DNA of 55,871 nucleotides from an archaeon (GCA_029563035.1 JAKQTP010000108.1:1-55871), one strand, 5' to 3'; shown: positions 13,020 to 22,845, counted from the first letter of the stretch. Notes: generated from the sequence alone by a model not told the origin. Program-made: numbers and translations.

Positions 13020-15569
13020 GTGATTATTATCAAAGAGCAAGACGCAATCTTATTTTTCGATAAGATTTTTGAAAAAGTAGACAAATCTAAATATATAGAA
13101 TTTAGACTAATAGATAACGAGAAAAATATTCTTAGAAACTTTTTTAAGATAGAAGAGAAAGAAGAATATTTAAAGTACATAAAGAAGTATGAGGGAAAAT
13201 ATAATATTTTTTGTGGTATTCAACCAAGAAACGGAAGTTCAGATTCTTCTGATACAGATATAAAAGAAGTTGCACTTTTCTGGGCAGACATAGATGCAAA
13301 AGATTTTAAAGGGACAACAGCAGAAGAAAAGAAAGTAGAAGCTAAGAAATCAATAACAAACTTTCCACTTACTCCAACTATGATAATTGATTCAGGAAAT
13401 GGGTATCATGTTTATTGGATTTTAGATTCTGTATTTAACGTTAGTAAAGATGAAAACTTTGATAAAGCTCTTATGATTTCAAAAAGAGTTCATAGAATAG
13501 TTAACGCAGATTCTACTTTTAATCTTTCAAGAATCTTAAGAGTACCTGGTACTAGAAATATTAAGAATCCAGACAACATGAAATTTTGCAAAATAGATTC
13601 AGTGAATTCAAATTTTTATTCATTAGAACTTATTCATTCTTCTGTTAATTCAATTAAAATAGAAAGCATAGATGAAATTATTTTAGATGACTTCTCTTTA
13701 TTACCTTCTAGAATTTTTTCATTAGATGATATAAAATTATTAGTCTCTCTTGATGTTATAAATGACGCAAAACAAATTCCAGAAAGATTTGATGGCGATA
13801 GAAGTTCTCATGATTTTTCAATAGCTTGTAAATTATATGAAGCTGGGTTAAATGATAGAGAAGTATTTGAATGCTTTAAAATATTTCTTGAAAATAATTT
13901 TGATGTTAGTCAAAAATTCAAAGATAGAGGAGAAGCTTATTTAAAAAAATACACTTTAATTAATGCTAAAAGTAAAGTATTTTCTTTAGAAACTCTTTAC
14001 AGAAACTTAGATAATTCAAATACTGAGCAAGAAAGATTTTATATTCTTGATAAGATTTTAGCTATTATAGCTAAAAAAAGTTCTTTCGAACGGGATTTAA
14101 TATTACAAAATCTAAATAATAGGTTTGGTAAAAAATTTGGTTTGACTAATGCTCTTTTGAAAAAAGAGTTAAATTATCATGTAAATGCAGAAGTTGTAAA
14201 ATCTAAAAAATATTCTCAGTTTTTTTTGATTGGAAAAAATGGAGTAGCTTCATTTCTTCCTGTAAAATTAGCAGAATATCTTATCGATAAGTATAAAATA
14301 ATAACCATTCATCAAAGAATTTACACATATAAAGATGGATATTATACAGAAAATGTAAATATGCAAATTGAAAAATCTATACAAGAAATTTTAGATGATA
14401 AGTGGTCTTCAAAATACTCAGATGAGACTTTGGAATTTATAAAAATCCAAACAAGTATTAATGCAAAAGAAGCTGAAAGAGTTCCAATGAAAGTAAATTT
14501 AAAAAATGGAATTTTTGACTTCGAATCTAATTCATTATTGCCACATAATACTAATATAAAGTTCTTGTATCAAATAAATGCTAATTTTAATAAAGACGCA
14601 AAGTGTGAAAGACTAGATAAATTTATGGAAGAAGTATTTAAAACAAAAGAACAAGTGTATACTATGTGGGAAAATGTTGGGTACATTCTTCTTGGAAAAA
14701 TGAATTTAAAAAGATTTTTAGTTTTAGTCGGCTCCGGAGATAACGGAAAATCTGTATTTTTAAGATTACTTATAAAATTTCTTGGAGAAGATAACGTATC
14801 TAGTGATACTTTACAAAGATTAGCAGGGGATAGATTTTCAGCTTCTAATCTTTTTGGAAAGCTAGCTAATATTTCTGCAGACCTGGATGAAGAAGATGTA
14901 AGAGCCACAGGTATGATTAAATCATTGACTGGTGACGATTTAATAACCGCAGATAGAAAATTTCTAAAACCTTTCCAATTTAAAAACACCGCTCATTTAA
15001 TTTTTTCATGTAATCAACTCCCGATTTTAACAAACGGTGGAGACGAAGCTTTTTATAATCGTCTTCAAATAGTTCAATGCTTGACAAAATTTAATGAAGA
15101 AACTCGTGACGTTAACTTATTTGAAAAAATATCAACTGAAGAAGCTATGAGCACATTTTTAAATAGAGCTATTGAAGGTGGTTTTAGACTTCTTAAAAAT
15201 AAAGACTTTACTATTTCTACTAAACATCATTCAGAATACAAGGAAAATTATAAAAAAGAAAATGATTCTGTGATTGATTTTTTCTTTAACAATATAAAGA
15301 AAACTAACTCAGAACATGTAATAACAAAAGCAGATATGTATAATTCTTATACTTATTGGTGTGCTTTAAACACAAGAAAACCTGTTTCAAAAATAAAATT
15401 TAGCAAAAGAGCTAAAGCATCTTTTTCAGATTTATGCGACACAAAAATTAGATGCAAAAAAGAGTTTCCAGAAGATGTTTGGATTGGCGTAGTTTATCAA
15501 GAAGAATTTTTATTGCTTATGAATAAAAAACAAAGTGAAATAGTCGATGTTGGTACAATGTTATTGTAG
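13020..15569 (+). CDS. Primase-helicase (AEP primase plus SF3/D5 helicase)
   Basis: This is an 849-residue protein. The N-terminus has an archaeo-eukaryotic primase core: FWADIDAKDF near 85-94 (catalytic DxD), GNGYHVYW (His motif) and SRILRVPGTRNIKNP. The C-terminal half is a D5-type superfamily 3 helicase: Walker A GSGDNGKS near 571, ISADLDEEDV, LIFSCNQLP (sensor) and an arginine in EAFYNRLQIV. It should unwind the origin and prime phage replication. The GTG start at 13020 lies close to CTAGGAG; no ATG is available near the N-terminus, so the exact start is less certain. The Pol I gene follows. Confidence 0.88.
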   Translation: MIIIKEQDAILFFDKIFEKVDKSKYIEFRLIDNEKNILRNFFKIEEKEEYLKYIKKYEGKYNIFCGIQPRNGSSDSSDTDIKEVALFWADIDAKDFKGTTAEEKKVEAKKSITNFPLTPTMIIDSGNGYHVYWILDSVFNVSKDENFDKALMISKRVHRIVNADSTFNLSRILRVPGTRNIKNPDNMKFCKIDSVNSNFYSLELIHSSVNSIKIESIDEIILDDFSLLPSRIFSLDDIKLLVSLDVINDAKQIPERFDGDRSSHDFSIACKLYEAGLNDREVFECFKIFLENNFDVSQKFKDRGEAYLKKYTLINAKSKVFSLETLYRNLDNSNTEQERFYILDKILAIIAKKSSFERDLILQNLNNRFGKKFGLTNALLKKELNYHVNAEVVKSKKYSQFFLIGKNGVASFLPVKLAEYLIDKYKIITIHQRIYTYKDGYYTENVNMQIEKSIQEILDDKWSSKYSDETLEFIKIQTSINAKEAERVPMKVNLKNGIFDFESNSLLPHNTNIKFLYQINANFNKDAKCERLDKFMEEVFKTKEQVYTMWENVGYILLGKMNLKRFLVLVGSGDNGKSVFLRLLIKFLGEDNVSSDTLQRLAGDRFSASNLFGKLANISADLDEEDVRATGMIKSLTGDDLITADRKFLKPFQFKNTAHLIFSCNQLPILTNGGDEAFYNRLQIVQCLTKFNEETRDVNLFEKISTEEAMSTFLNRAIEGGFRLLKNKDFTISTKHHSEYKENYKKENDSVIDFFFNNIKKTNSEHVITKADMYNSYTYWCALNTRKPVSKIKFSKRAKASFSDLCDTKIRCKKEFPEDVWIGVVYQEEFLLLMNKKQSEIVDVGTMLL

Positions 15570-15598
15570 ACATTTTATTTTTATTTTAGCAATAATAA
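15569..15598 (+). promoter_or_regulatory. CAATAAT-class promoter for DNA polymerase
   Basis: GACA (15569-15572, overlapping the primase stop), 16 T-rich bases, GCAATAAT (15589-15596). The polymerase ATG is at 15621. Confidence 0.65.
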
Positions 15599-15620
15599 TC
15601 TTAAGTAGGAAAGAGGAAGT

Positions 15621-17753
15621 ATGTATAAACTAAAATTTTATTCAGTAAAAAAGTTAAACTTTCAAGATAACTTAATTTTAAACATGCTAGAAAAGAGGTA
15701 TTTACAAAAAGAATATAAAAAGAAATTTATTTTTTTATGTGGAAAAGAAACCTATTCTCAAATATTACCACAAATTGAAAATCATATTTTATATCATAAG
15801 TACGATTTGGGAGATGCTGTTTATATTCCAATGAGAAGTCTGTCTTGGTATTATAATTTTGAATCTGATTTTAGAGACTTATTAGATTGTATTGATTTTT
15901 TAGAAGGAAAAGAAACTAAAGATTTTTCTTTTTCTTTTGAGTTATTTGAAAATTCTAAAGATTTTGAAAAATTTACTGGAAAGCACTTAGTAATAGACAT
16001 AGAAACTACCGGACTTAACTTTATAAAAGATAAAATTTTTCTTATTGGTTTATGTGATGAAAACACAAAAATGATAATTCCTGAAGAAAAATTACAAGAA
16101 GCAAAAAAAGATTTATTAAAATTAATTAAAAATAAGATTTTAGTTCTGCATAATGGAAAGTTTGACTGTAAATTTTTAACTTTATTTTTTCAAGAAAAGA
16201 TTTTCTTTAATTATGATACTATGCTTATGCATTATTTAATAGATGAAAGAAGAGGAAAACATGACTTATTGACTTTGTCTCAAAAATATTTTAATGAAGA
16301 AGATTATGAAAAAGATATGAAAAAATCTATGAGAAATAAAAATGACTACTATAATGTAGATAGAAAAGAGATGTATAAATACCTTGCAAAAGATATAGTA
16401 TACACTTGGAAGTTATTTAAACTTTTTTCAAAAAAAGTAGATATAAAAGCGTTAAAGTTTATGATGAAAGCATCAAAACTTTTACAAAATATGGAAATGC
16501 GAGGAATTAAATTTGATAGAAAATACGCTAGAGAACTTGAGCTAACTTACAATAAAAAACTTGATGAGATGGAAAATGATTTAACAAAATTAGCAATTGA
16601 TAGTGGTTTTTCATTTAAAGAATATCAAAAGTTTACAGGTGCAAAAGCAGAAATAGTAAGATTTAATTTAAATTCACCAAAGCAAATCAATTATTTTGTG
16701 TATGAAGTTTTAAAAATAAAACCAATTTCAAAAGCTATGAACTTCGATGATTTAGTAAGACAGGAGCTTTTAAAAAAATATGGTTGTCCACAAAATATGG
16801 AAGAAATAATAGAGTGGAAAAATAAAAATTTGATTCACAGATTTTTATTTGATTATTGTGAGTACAAAAAAGTGCATAAACTTTTTACTACTTACATAGT
16901 GCCAATGTTTGAATACACAGACGTAAATAATAAAATTCATAGTAATTATTTATTGCATGGGACAGTAACTGGAAGACTTTCAAGCAAAGACCCAAACATG
17001 CAAAATATTCCATCGAACGCAAAAGATGTTAAAAATGTTTTTATTCCATCAGAAGGACATGTTTTAATCGAAGCAGATTACTCTCAAGCAGAACTTAGAG
17101 TACTAGCAGTATTATCTGATGACGAATTTTTGAAAAATGTTTATTTTCAAGAAAAAGATTTGCATGACGCAGTTACTGTTGAAATATATGGAGAAAATTT
17201 TACCAAAGCTCAAAGATCACAAATTAAAGGATTAAATTTCGGGATAGTTTATGGAAGAGGAGCTTATTCGATTGCAAATGAGTATAAGATATCAACTAAA
17301 GAAGCACAACAAATGATAGATAAATGGATGGAAAAAGTTCCAAAGGCTGGGGAATTTATTAAGAAATATAGAAATATGATTAGAACTTCAGAAGTCGCAA
17401 AAAGTGTTTTTGGAAAGCAAAGAAGATTTTATATAATAACTGAAGATAATAAAAATAAATTAGAGAATGAGAATTGTAACTTTATTATTCAATCATCTTC
17501 ATCAGACATGACACTATCTTCTGGCATAGTTGTGGATAATATTTTAAGAAAAAAAAGTATTGGATGCGTATTAAATCTAATTCATGACTCAATTTTGGTA
17601 GAATGTAAAGAAGATAAAGTAGAAGAAACTATAGAAGTAATGAGAAAAGTTATGGAAACTCTTCCAAAATTAATTTTCAAAACAAATATGCCATTTAGAG
17701 CTAGTTTTGAGATTAGTAATACTGGTTGGGGAAATAAAAAGAAAAAAACTTAG
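15621..17753 (+). CDS. Family A DNA polymerase with 3'-5' exonuclease
   Basis: This 710-residue protein has exonuclease motifs DIETTG (126-131) and LHNGKFDCKFL, and polymerase motif A DYSQAELRVL (about 484), motif B in the O-helix KGLNFGIVYGRGAYSI (about 536) and motif C HDSILVEC (about 654). The O-helix has Phe at the position that excludes dideoxynucleotides in E. coli Pol I. No 5'-3' exonuclease domain is present. The first ~110 residues are outside the standard domains. It is the replicative polymerase. The SD is GAAAGAGGAAG. Confidence 0.95.
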   Translation: MYKLKFYSVKKLNFQDNLILNMLEKRYLQKEYKKKFIFLCGKETYSQILPQIENHILYHKYDLGDAVYIPMRSLSWYYNFESDFRDLLDCIDFLEGKETKDFSFSFELFENSKDFEKFTGKHLVIDIETTGLNFIKDKIFLIGLCDENTKMIIPEEKLQEAKKDLLKLIKNKILVLHNGKFDCKFLTLFFQEKIFFNYDTMLMHYLIDERRGKHDLLTLSQKYFNEEDYEKDMKKSMRNKNDYYNVDRKEMYKYLAKDIVYTWKLFKLFSKKVDIKALKFMMKASKLLQNMEMRGIKFDRKYARELELTYNKKLDEMENDLTKLAIDSGFSFKEYQKFTGAKAEIVRFNLNSPKQINYFVYEVLKIKPISKAMNFDDLVRQELLKKYGCPQNMEEIIEWKNKNLIHRFLFDYCEYKKVHKLFTTYIVPMFEYTDVNNKIHSNYLLHGTVTGRLSSKDPNMQNIPSNAKDVKNVFIPSEGHVLIEADYSQAELRVLAVLSDDEFLKNVYFQEKDLHDAVTVEIYGENFTKAQRSQIKGLNFGIVYGRGAYSIANEYKISTKEAQQMIDKWMEKVPKAGEFIKKYRNMIRTSEVAKSVFGKQRRFYIITEDNKNKLENENCNFIIQSSSSDMTLSSGIVVDNILRKKSIGCVLNLIHDSILVECKEDKVEETIEVMRKVMETLPKLIFKTNMPFRASFEISNTGWGNKKKKT

Positions 17754-17772
17754 TTTTTTATGTTTTTTTTCC

Positions 17773-17800
17773 TGTACATTTCGCTAGAATATGATATAAT
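17773..17800 (+). promoter_or_regulatory. Early promoter copy 1
   Basis: TTTTTTTTCCTGTACA with TGTACA at 17773-17778, a 16-base spacer, and TATAAT at 17795-17800. It is one of five near-identical promoters (others near 45053, 49988, 50651 and 51203). It lies upstream of the small basic protein and sigma factor genes. Confidence 0.85.
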
Positions 17801-17812
17801 CTAATCATAAAG

Positions 17813-17835
17813 GAAAGGATGGATAAAATCCTTTC
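17813..17835 (+). promoter_or_regulatory. 5' leader hairpin of early promoter 1
   Basis: GAAAGGAT (17813-17820) pairs with ATCCTTTC (17828-17835) over a seven-base loop, immediately before the AGAAAGGCGG SD. All five early leaders have a hairpin here with different stem sequence. Confidence 0.75.
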
Positions 17836-17851
17836 AGAAAGGCGGAAACAA

Positions 17852-18046
17852 ATGGCAACAAAAAAACTCTCAAAAGTCTTCTTCGGAAAGAAAATTGGAA
17901 CAATGAATGGAAAATCTGTCCGTTGGAATGAAAACACTGGTCGTGTATCTTGTGAAGGTGAATCATTCATAATGGGGTTATCTGAAAATCGTGCAATCGA
18001 GTTTATGAATGAGTGCTTTGGTGAAACTTTCATAATGAGCAAATAA
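17852..18046 (+). CDS. Small basic protein, unknown
   Basis: This encodes 64 residues starting MATKKLSKVF; the ATG at 17852 follows AGAAAGGCGG, so the upstream in-frame ATG at 17819 falls within the leader hairpin and is not used. The N-terminus is basic (KKLSKVFFGKKIG) and the rest is a compact beta-like stretch with two Cys. It is driven by an early promoter and placed just before the sigma factor, so an early host-takeover role is plausible but not shown. Confidence 0.6.
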   Translation: MATKKLSKVFFGKKIGTMNGKSVRWNENTGRVSCEGESFIMGLSENRAIEFMNECFGETFIMSK

Positions 18047-18065
18047 GGAAAGGCGGAAGATTTAT

Positions 18066-18608
18066 ATGACAAACAATCTTACCATAAAAGAAAGAAATAA
18101 ATTAGTTGAAGAAAATTTAAACTTAGCTAGAAAATTAGCTTCATCATTTAAGCACAGTTGGTGTGAGTATGATGAACTTTTATCTACTGCCTATTCTGCA
18201 TTATGTGAAGCAGCTAGAACTTTCGACCCTGAAAATGGGACAAAATTTTCTACTCATGCATATACTAAGATAAAATTTTCTCTACTTAGCATTTTTCGCT
18301 CAAATAATGTTTTTTCAGCAACAGACTCTGAGAAATCGATTACTGAACTTTCACATTCTTCTGAAGAAAATTTTGACATTGATATATTTTTAGCAACAAC
18401 TAAAAATTCTATTGATGTAAAATCTATTATGTTACTATTGAGCCCTTTAGAATTTAAAGTTATTTCTGGATTCTATTTAGAAGACATAAATAGAGAAGAA
18501 ATAATGGAAACTAATAATATTAGCAAATATGATTTTTATCAATTAAGACAATCAGCGATTCAAAAAATGACTTTCTTTATAAAAAATAGAAAAGAATTTG
18601 CTTTATGA
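18066..18608 (+). CDS. Sigma-70 family RNA polymerase sigma factor
   Basis: This 180-residue protein has region 2 features: NLARKLASSF, YDELLSTAYSALCEAARTFDPENGTKFSTHAYTKIKFSLL, which is the sigma-70 region 2.1-2.4 pattern, and a C-terminal helical region with LLSPLEFKVISGFYLEDINREEI resembling region 4. It probably redirects host core RNA polymerase to phage promoters. The 13 CAATAAT-class promoters are the obvious candidate targets, including those of the late operon. It is transcribed from early promoter 1 and its SD is GGAAAGGCGG. Confidence 0.75.
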   Translation: MTNNLTIKERNKLVEENLNLARKLASSFKHSWCEYDELLSTAYSALCEAARTFDPENGTKFSTHAYTKIKFSLLSIFRSNNVFSATDSEKSITELSHSSEENFDIDIFLATTKNSIDVKSIMLLLSPLEFKVISGFYLEDINREEIMETNNISKYDFYQLRQSAIQKMTFFIKNRKEFAL

Positions 18609-19078
18609 TTAAAACTTTAGTAATTGACCCCGGTGTAACAACTGGGGTCTCTGTATTTACTACAAATAACTTTTATAATAAAATAAATCTTATAAACAAA
18701 GAGGAAAATGTTTTTTCTAAAGTATTTTCAAAAGAATTAAAAACTTTTGAAGAGCTAGAAGGAATTATTTGTGGTGGTCCAATAGGTTATACTTTCGATT
18801 TTGTTATTTTTGAACGCTATCAATTGTATGCTTCATCTAAATTCAAGATGGGTTCAACTTTCCCTGAAGTAGAATTTATAGGAGTACTAAAATACTTATG
18901 TGAGAAAAATAATTATAATCCTATTGCATTAATGCCAAATGTAAAAAAATTCTGGACTGATGAGCGTTTGAAATTTTTAGGTTTTGAAGAAAAAAGTGAG
19001 CATATAAAAGACACTATAAAACTGTATCTTTACTTTCATGATAACTTCAGAAAGATTATTAAAAATGAATCTCTATAA
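18605..19078 (+). CDS. RuvC-like Holliday junction resolvase
   Basis: This protein of 157 residues begins LVIDPGVTTGVSVF, the first RNase H-fold strand with the catalytic Asp of RuvC-type enzymes, and has DFVIFERYQLY, which carries the second acidic residue. Such enzymes resolve branched DNA before packaging. It overlaps the sigma factor stop by four bases and the helicase gene downstream. Confidence 0.7.
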   Translation: MIKTLVIDPGVTTGVSVFTTNNFYNKINLINKEENVFSKVFSKELKTFEELEGIICGGPIGYTFDFVIFERYQLYASSKFKMGSTFPEVEFIGVLKYLCEKNNYNPIALMPNVKKFWTDERLKFLGFEEKSEHIKDTIKLYLYFHDNFRKIIKNESL

Positions 19079-20414
19079 ATATCAACAAGAAGCAATAGAT
19101 TTCTTAAATGAATTCCCACAAAGAGGTATCTGCGGAGATGATATGGGCCTTGGAAAAACAAGAACAGCTTTAATGTTAGCTGAGCAAAACAATTACAAAA
19201 GCGTTCTTATTGTATGTCCTAAGACAGTTCAGCTTTCTTGGAGAAATGAAATAAGAAAAGTTTTCAATAATGATGACTTTACAATTTCTCCAGATAAAGC
19301 TTCTCTTAGAAAAAAAGAGTTTGAAGAAAATAAAAGATTTTTCATCTGTAACTATGCTATCTTACGAGTGGAAGATTTTGGTATTTTCTCTAGAAAATGG
19401 GACTTAGTTATTTTTGATGAAGCACATCGTTTAAAAAATAGAAAAGCTCAAATTTCTAAAAAAGCAAAGTTATTAAAAGCAAAGAAAGTACTTCTTCTTT
19501 CTGGAACTCCTATGCAAAATCACCCATCGGAGATTTGGCATCTTCTTCATTTACTCGATAGAAAAAACTTCAAGTCTTATTGGAAATTTATAGAAAAGCA
19601 TTTCAATACACAAGTAAACTATTTTTCTGGATTTAATGAACCAACAACTATAAAAAATATTGAAGAATTTCAAAAAGAAATTTTTAAGTATATGATAAAA
19701 CGCTCTAAAGAAGACGTTAAAATTCAATTACCGAAAAAAATATATTCAACAATTCCAGTAAAATTAGAACAAAAACATCAAAAAATATACAAAGACCTTA
19801 TAAAGAATTTACAACTTTTTAACGATAATAATGAAGAAGTTTTAAGAATAGAGAATCAAATAACTCTATATACTAATCTTAGAAGATTAGTGCTATTTCC
19901 AGAATTTTACGGTATAAATATTATTAGTGAAAAAATTAAAGCACTATTAGAAATATTAGAAGACTCAAACGAGAAGTTTGTAATATTCACATGGCATAAA
20001 TCATTTTCAAAATACTTGCATAAATTATTAAATAGCAATAAGATAGAATCAGAATTAATTTGTGGGGATAACTCATCTGAAGAAAGAATAATATCTCAAG
20101 AAAAGTTTTCTACAAATGAAAAAACTAAATGTTTAGTTTTAACTATAGCAACAGGTTGTGAGGGTTTAAATTTGCAATCTGCAAACAATTTAATATTTAT
20201 GGAAAAAGCATGGAACCCTGCAATGAATGAGCAAGCTGAGAATAGAATTCATAGAATAGGACAAGAAAAAGTTTGTACTATATATGACATAGTTGCTGAA
20301 GAAACTATTGAAGAAAAAATAATACAAACGCTATCAAAAAAGACAATAATAATATCAGAAGCGTTGTTCATAAAAGAAATTATGAACGACTTAATAGAAG
20401 GGAGAAACCTATGA
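19065..20414 (+). CDS. SNF2-family DEAH helicase
   Basis: This protein of 449 residues has superfamily 2 motifs: GDDMGLGKT (24-32, Walker A), FDEAHR (DEAH box), LSGTPMQN (motif III) and, in the second RecA domain, VIFTWH, TIATGCEGLNLQSA and NRIHRIGQ (motifs V and VI). SNF2 proteins move along duplex DNA; phage members are placed with recombination or replication genes. I chose the ATG at 19065, which follows AGAAAG and puts the Q-motif at the start; an ATG at 19038 is also in frame. Confidence 0.88.
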   Translation: MNLYKYQQEAIDFLNEFPQRGICGDDMGLGKTRTALMLAEQNNYKSVLIVCPKTVQLSWRNEIRKVFNNDDFTISPDKASLRKKEFEENKRFFICNYAILRVEDFGIFSRKWDLVIFDEAHRLKNRKAQISKKAKLLKAKKVLLLSGTPMQNHPSEIWHLLHLLDRKNFKSYWKFIEKHFNTQVNYFSGFNEPTTIKNIEEFQKEIFKYMIKRSKEDVKIQLPKKIYSTIPVKLEQKHQKIYKDLIKNLQLFNDNNEEVLRIENQITLYTNLRRLVLFPEFYGINIISEKIKALLEILEDSNEKFVIFTWHKSFSKYLHKLLNSNKIESELICGDNSSEERIISQEKFSTNEKTKCLVLTIATGCEGLNLQSANNLIFMEKAWNPAMNEQAENRIHRIGQEKVCTIYDIVAEETIEEKIIQTLSKKTIIISEALFIKEIMNDLIEGRNL

Positions 20415-21427
20415 GAATTTCATTTTCAGAAGCAAACGCATTTAGAAAATGTAGGAGGTCTTGGGATTTGGGGTCTAGGAATAGACAAGGATGGCAACAG
20501 ATAAAAGTTAACACAAAATTATTCTTAGGAACTTTAGTTCATGAATGTCTTGATAAGTTTTACTCATCTGGAAAAACTATCGATATGCAAGTAGAGTTTA
20601 AGAAACTTTTTAAAGAAAGTTTAGTAAAAATTAAGAATGAATTGAAAGTTGATATTTCTCAAGAAGACATTCAAGCTTTTAATGAGCAAGAAATTCTTGG
20701 ATTAGAAATGCTAAAAAACTACGTTATTTGGAGTGAAAAAATTGACAAAGAACAAATTGCTGAAATAGTTTCTACAGAGAAAAAAATTGAAGTTAAATTA
20801 TTCAAAGATTTAGACCACATCTTGGTTTGTAGAATAGATGGAATAGTAAAAGACAAAGATGGAAAATATTGGATTCTAGAGCATAAAACTGCAAAAAGTG
20901 TTGATACAAACTTAGCTTTGAATGAACAACCTGTTTTGTATTGTTATTTAGCTGAAAAAATTCTTGGAGTAAAAATAGAAGGTATTTTATACAATACTCT
21001 CTTGAAAAGTTATCCTGAAGCTCCGAATGTTTTGAAAAATGGAACACTTTCAAAAAGTAAATCACAAAACACTACTTGGGAGTTGTATCAGCAAAAAATA
21101 AAAGAGCTAAAGTTAAATGAAGAAGATTATTTAGAAATGAAATCTGAGCTAAAAACTCTTGATAGTTATTTTGATAGACAGCGTATTTTTAAAACTCAGC
21201 ATGAAATTAAAGATATAGTTCAAAGATATAGAGAAATTTGTCTTGATATGGCAGAAAACCCAAGAATCTATCCAACGCCTTCAAGAGATTGTAATTGGTT
21301 TTGTGGGTTTAAAGAAATTTGTGTTATGATGAATGATGGGCTAGATTATAAATTTGTCTTAGAAAATCTTTTTAAGCAAGAAAAAAATTCAGAAATAGTA
21401 GACGAAAAAGTAGAAAACGAGCAATAA
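20411..21427 (+). CDS. PD-(D/E)XK exonuclease, Cas4/RecB-like
   Basis: This 338-residue protein begins MRISFSEANAFRKCRRSW, a Cys-containing N-terminus typical of RecB/Cas4-like nucleases, then GTLVHECLDKFY, and the nuclease core with RIDGIV and ILEHKTAK (catalytic Asp, Glu and Lys). C-terminal Cys residues (CNWFCGFKEIC) likely complete an iron-sulphur cluster with the N-terminal Cys. It is probably a recombination exonuclease working with the Sak4-like ATPase and single-strand binding protein that follow. Confidence 0.82.
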   Translation: MRISFSEANAFRKCRRSWDLGSRNRQGWQQIKVNTKLFLGTLVHECLDKFYSSGKTIDMQVEFKKLFKESLVKIKNELKVDISQEDIQAFNEQEILGLEMLKNYVIWSEKIDKEQIAEIVSTEKKIEVKLFKDLDHILVCRIDGIVKDKDGKYWILEHKTAKSVDTNLALNEQPVLYCYLAEKILGVKIEGILYNTLLKSYPEAPNVLKNGTLSKSKSQNTTWELYQQKIKELKLNEEDYLEMKSELKTLDSYFDRQRIFKTQHEIKDIVQRYREICLDMAENPRIYPTPSRDCNWFCGFKEICVMMNDGLDYKFVLENLFKQEKNSEIVDEKVENEQ

Positions 21428-21430
21428 TAT
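21401..21430 (+). promoter_or_regulatory. CAATAAT-class promoter for recombination genes
   Basis: GACG (21401-21404), 16 bases, GCAATAAT (21421-21428). The box overlaps the exonuclease stop codon, and the next ATG is at 21452. Confidence 0.6.
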
Positions 21431-21451
21431 AACTATAGGAAAGGAGGATAA

Positions 21452-22327
21452 ATGTTAACAATAGACAATCCATTGAATGACGAGACTCTTTGGCTGAAAA
21501 TGATTATTTTTGGAGAAATTGGAGTTGGAAAAACTGTGTTCTTAGGTTCTTCAGCAGCTTGTCAAGATTCTAGTGAAACTTTATTTGTAGATTGTGAAGC
21601 TGGAACAAAGTCATTACGTAAATTTTATCCAAACACAACAGTTGTAAAAATAAAATCTTATGAAGACTTATGTGATGTTTACGATTTTCTAAGGTCTCAC
21701 ACTGAATTAAGAGATTTATATTACTTGGCTCAAAAGAAAAAAGATAGCGAAGAATTGAAATCTTGTAAATTAAAGCTTAAGACGCTTGAGAAAAAATTCT
21801 TTGACAATCCAAATGATGAGCCAAAACTTTTTAGAGCTGTTTGCTTTGATACACTTGACGAAATTCAAAGATATGTAATGTCAAGTGTTCTTAAGCAAGA
21901 TGATTCTTCAATAGCAATGGAAGTTTTTAAAAATAAAACACATCAAGATTGGGGAAAATCTGGTGATGCTTTAAGAACTGCTATTCGCTATTTTAGAAAT
22001 CTTGACATTCATTTCTTTGTTTCTGCACACACAAAAGATATTACTGATGCAACCACAGGTGAAGTAAAAGTAATACCTTCTCTTTCAGGACAACTTGCAA
22101 ATGATATAGGCGGTTATTTTGACATAGTTGGATTTTTATATCAATATGACAAAGTAATTGAGCATGAAAATGGTGAAAAAGAAAAAGTTTTTTCAAATCG
22201 TCTTTTAACTCAAAAAACAAAAAAATATCTTGCAAAAGATAGATTTGATTTATTTGGAAAGTATATTGACGAACCAACTATTGAAAAAATTATTTCTAAG
22301 ATTAAGCAATCAAACAAAGGAGGATAA
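21452..22327 (+). CDS. RecA-like ATPase (Sak4 type)
   Basis: This 291-residue protein has Walker A GEIGVGKT (21-28), FVDCEAGTKSL, Walker B-like AVCFDTLDEIQ and a downstream FFVSAHTKD. Phage proteins of this type are often annotated as nucleotide-binding proteins and act as single-strand annealing recombinases with a partner SSB. That SSB-like gene follows directly, and a RecB-like nuclease precedes it. The SD is AAAGGAGG. Confidence 0.75.
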   Translation: MLTIDNPLNDETLWLKMIIFGEIGVGKTVFLGSSAACQDSSETLFVDCEAGTKSLRKFYPNTTVVKIKSYEDLCDVYDFLRSHTELRDLYYLAQKKKDSEELKSCKLKLKTLEKKFFDNPNDEPKLFRAVCFDTLDEIQRYVMSSVLKQDDSSIAMEVFKNKTHQDWGKSGDALRTAIRYFRNLDIHFFVSAHTKDITDATTGEVKVIPSLSGQLANDIGGYFDIVGFLYQYDKVIEHENGEKEKVFSNRLLTQKTKKYLAKDRFDLFGKYIDEPTIEKIISKIKQSNKGG

Positions 22328-22328
22328 T

Positions 22329-22781
22329 ATGCGTTTAGACTTTACTGGTGTTCAGAGTTTTACAGCTATTCCAGAAGGAAAATACAATGCTGTTGTTTTT
22401 TCAAATGAGATAAAAGACACAAAAGCAGGAGATAGTCAATATGTAAGTTGGCAATTTTCTATTATTGATGGAAAATACAAAAATCGTAGATTGTTTGCTA
22501 TTACTTCTCTTAAACAACAAGCTCTATTTAAATTGAAAGAAATGGTTGAAGCTATCAATCCAAAGTGGAAATTAGAAGGAGCAGTAGAGCTTGATTTTAC
22601 AAAACTTCAGGGTAAGAAATGTGTTATTTTAGTTGGTAAGAAAATGTATGAGGGTCAAGAACAAAATGAAATTTTAAAAGTATTTCCTTTTGTAAAATCA
22701 GAAGACGATATTGAAGTAGATGATGAAGAAAATGAAGATATTGATACTTCTGAAGATGATGAAGAAGGTCTTCCAGATTAA
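22329..22781 (+). CDS. Single-strand DNA-binding-like protein (DUF669)
   Basis: This encodes 150 residues. The body (FTAIPEGKYNAVVFSNEIKDTK through KKCVILVGKKMYEG) looks like an OB-fold of the DUF669 phage SSB-like group, and the last ~35 residues form a strongly acidic tail (DDEENEDIDTSEDDEEG), the protein-recruiting tail of SSBs. The ATG at 22329 follows AAAGGAGG; a longer frame from 22230 runs inside the ATPase gene. It is the last gene of the plus-strand block. Confidence 0.75.
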   Translation: MRLDFTGVQSFTAIPEGKYNAVVFSNEIKDTKAGDSQYVSWQFSIIDGKYKNRRLFAITSLKQQALFKLKEMVEAINPKWKLEGAVELDFTKLQGKKCVILVGKKMYEGQEQNEILKVFPFVKSEDDIEVDDEENEDIDTSEDDEEGLPD

Positions 22782-22845
22782 GCTGCTGTGTGAGGTCTTC
22801 TCACTATAATCTATATTAATTTAATAAATAATATTAAGAAAAAAG

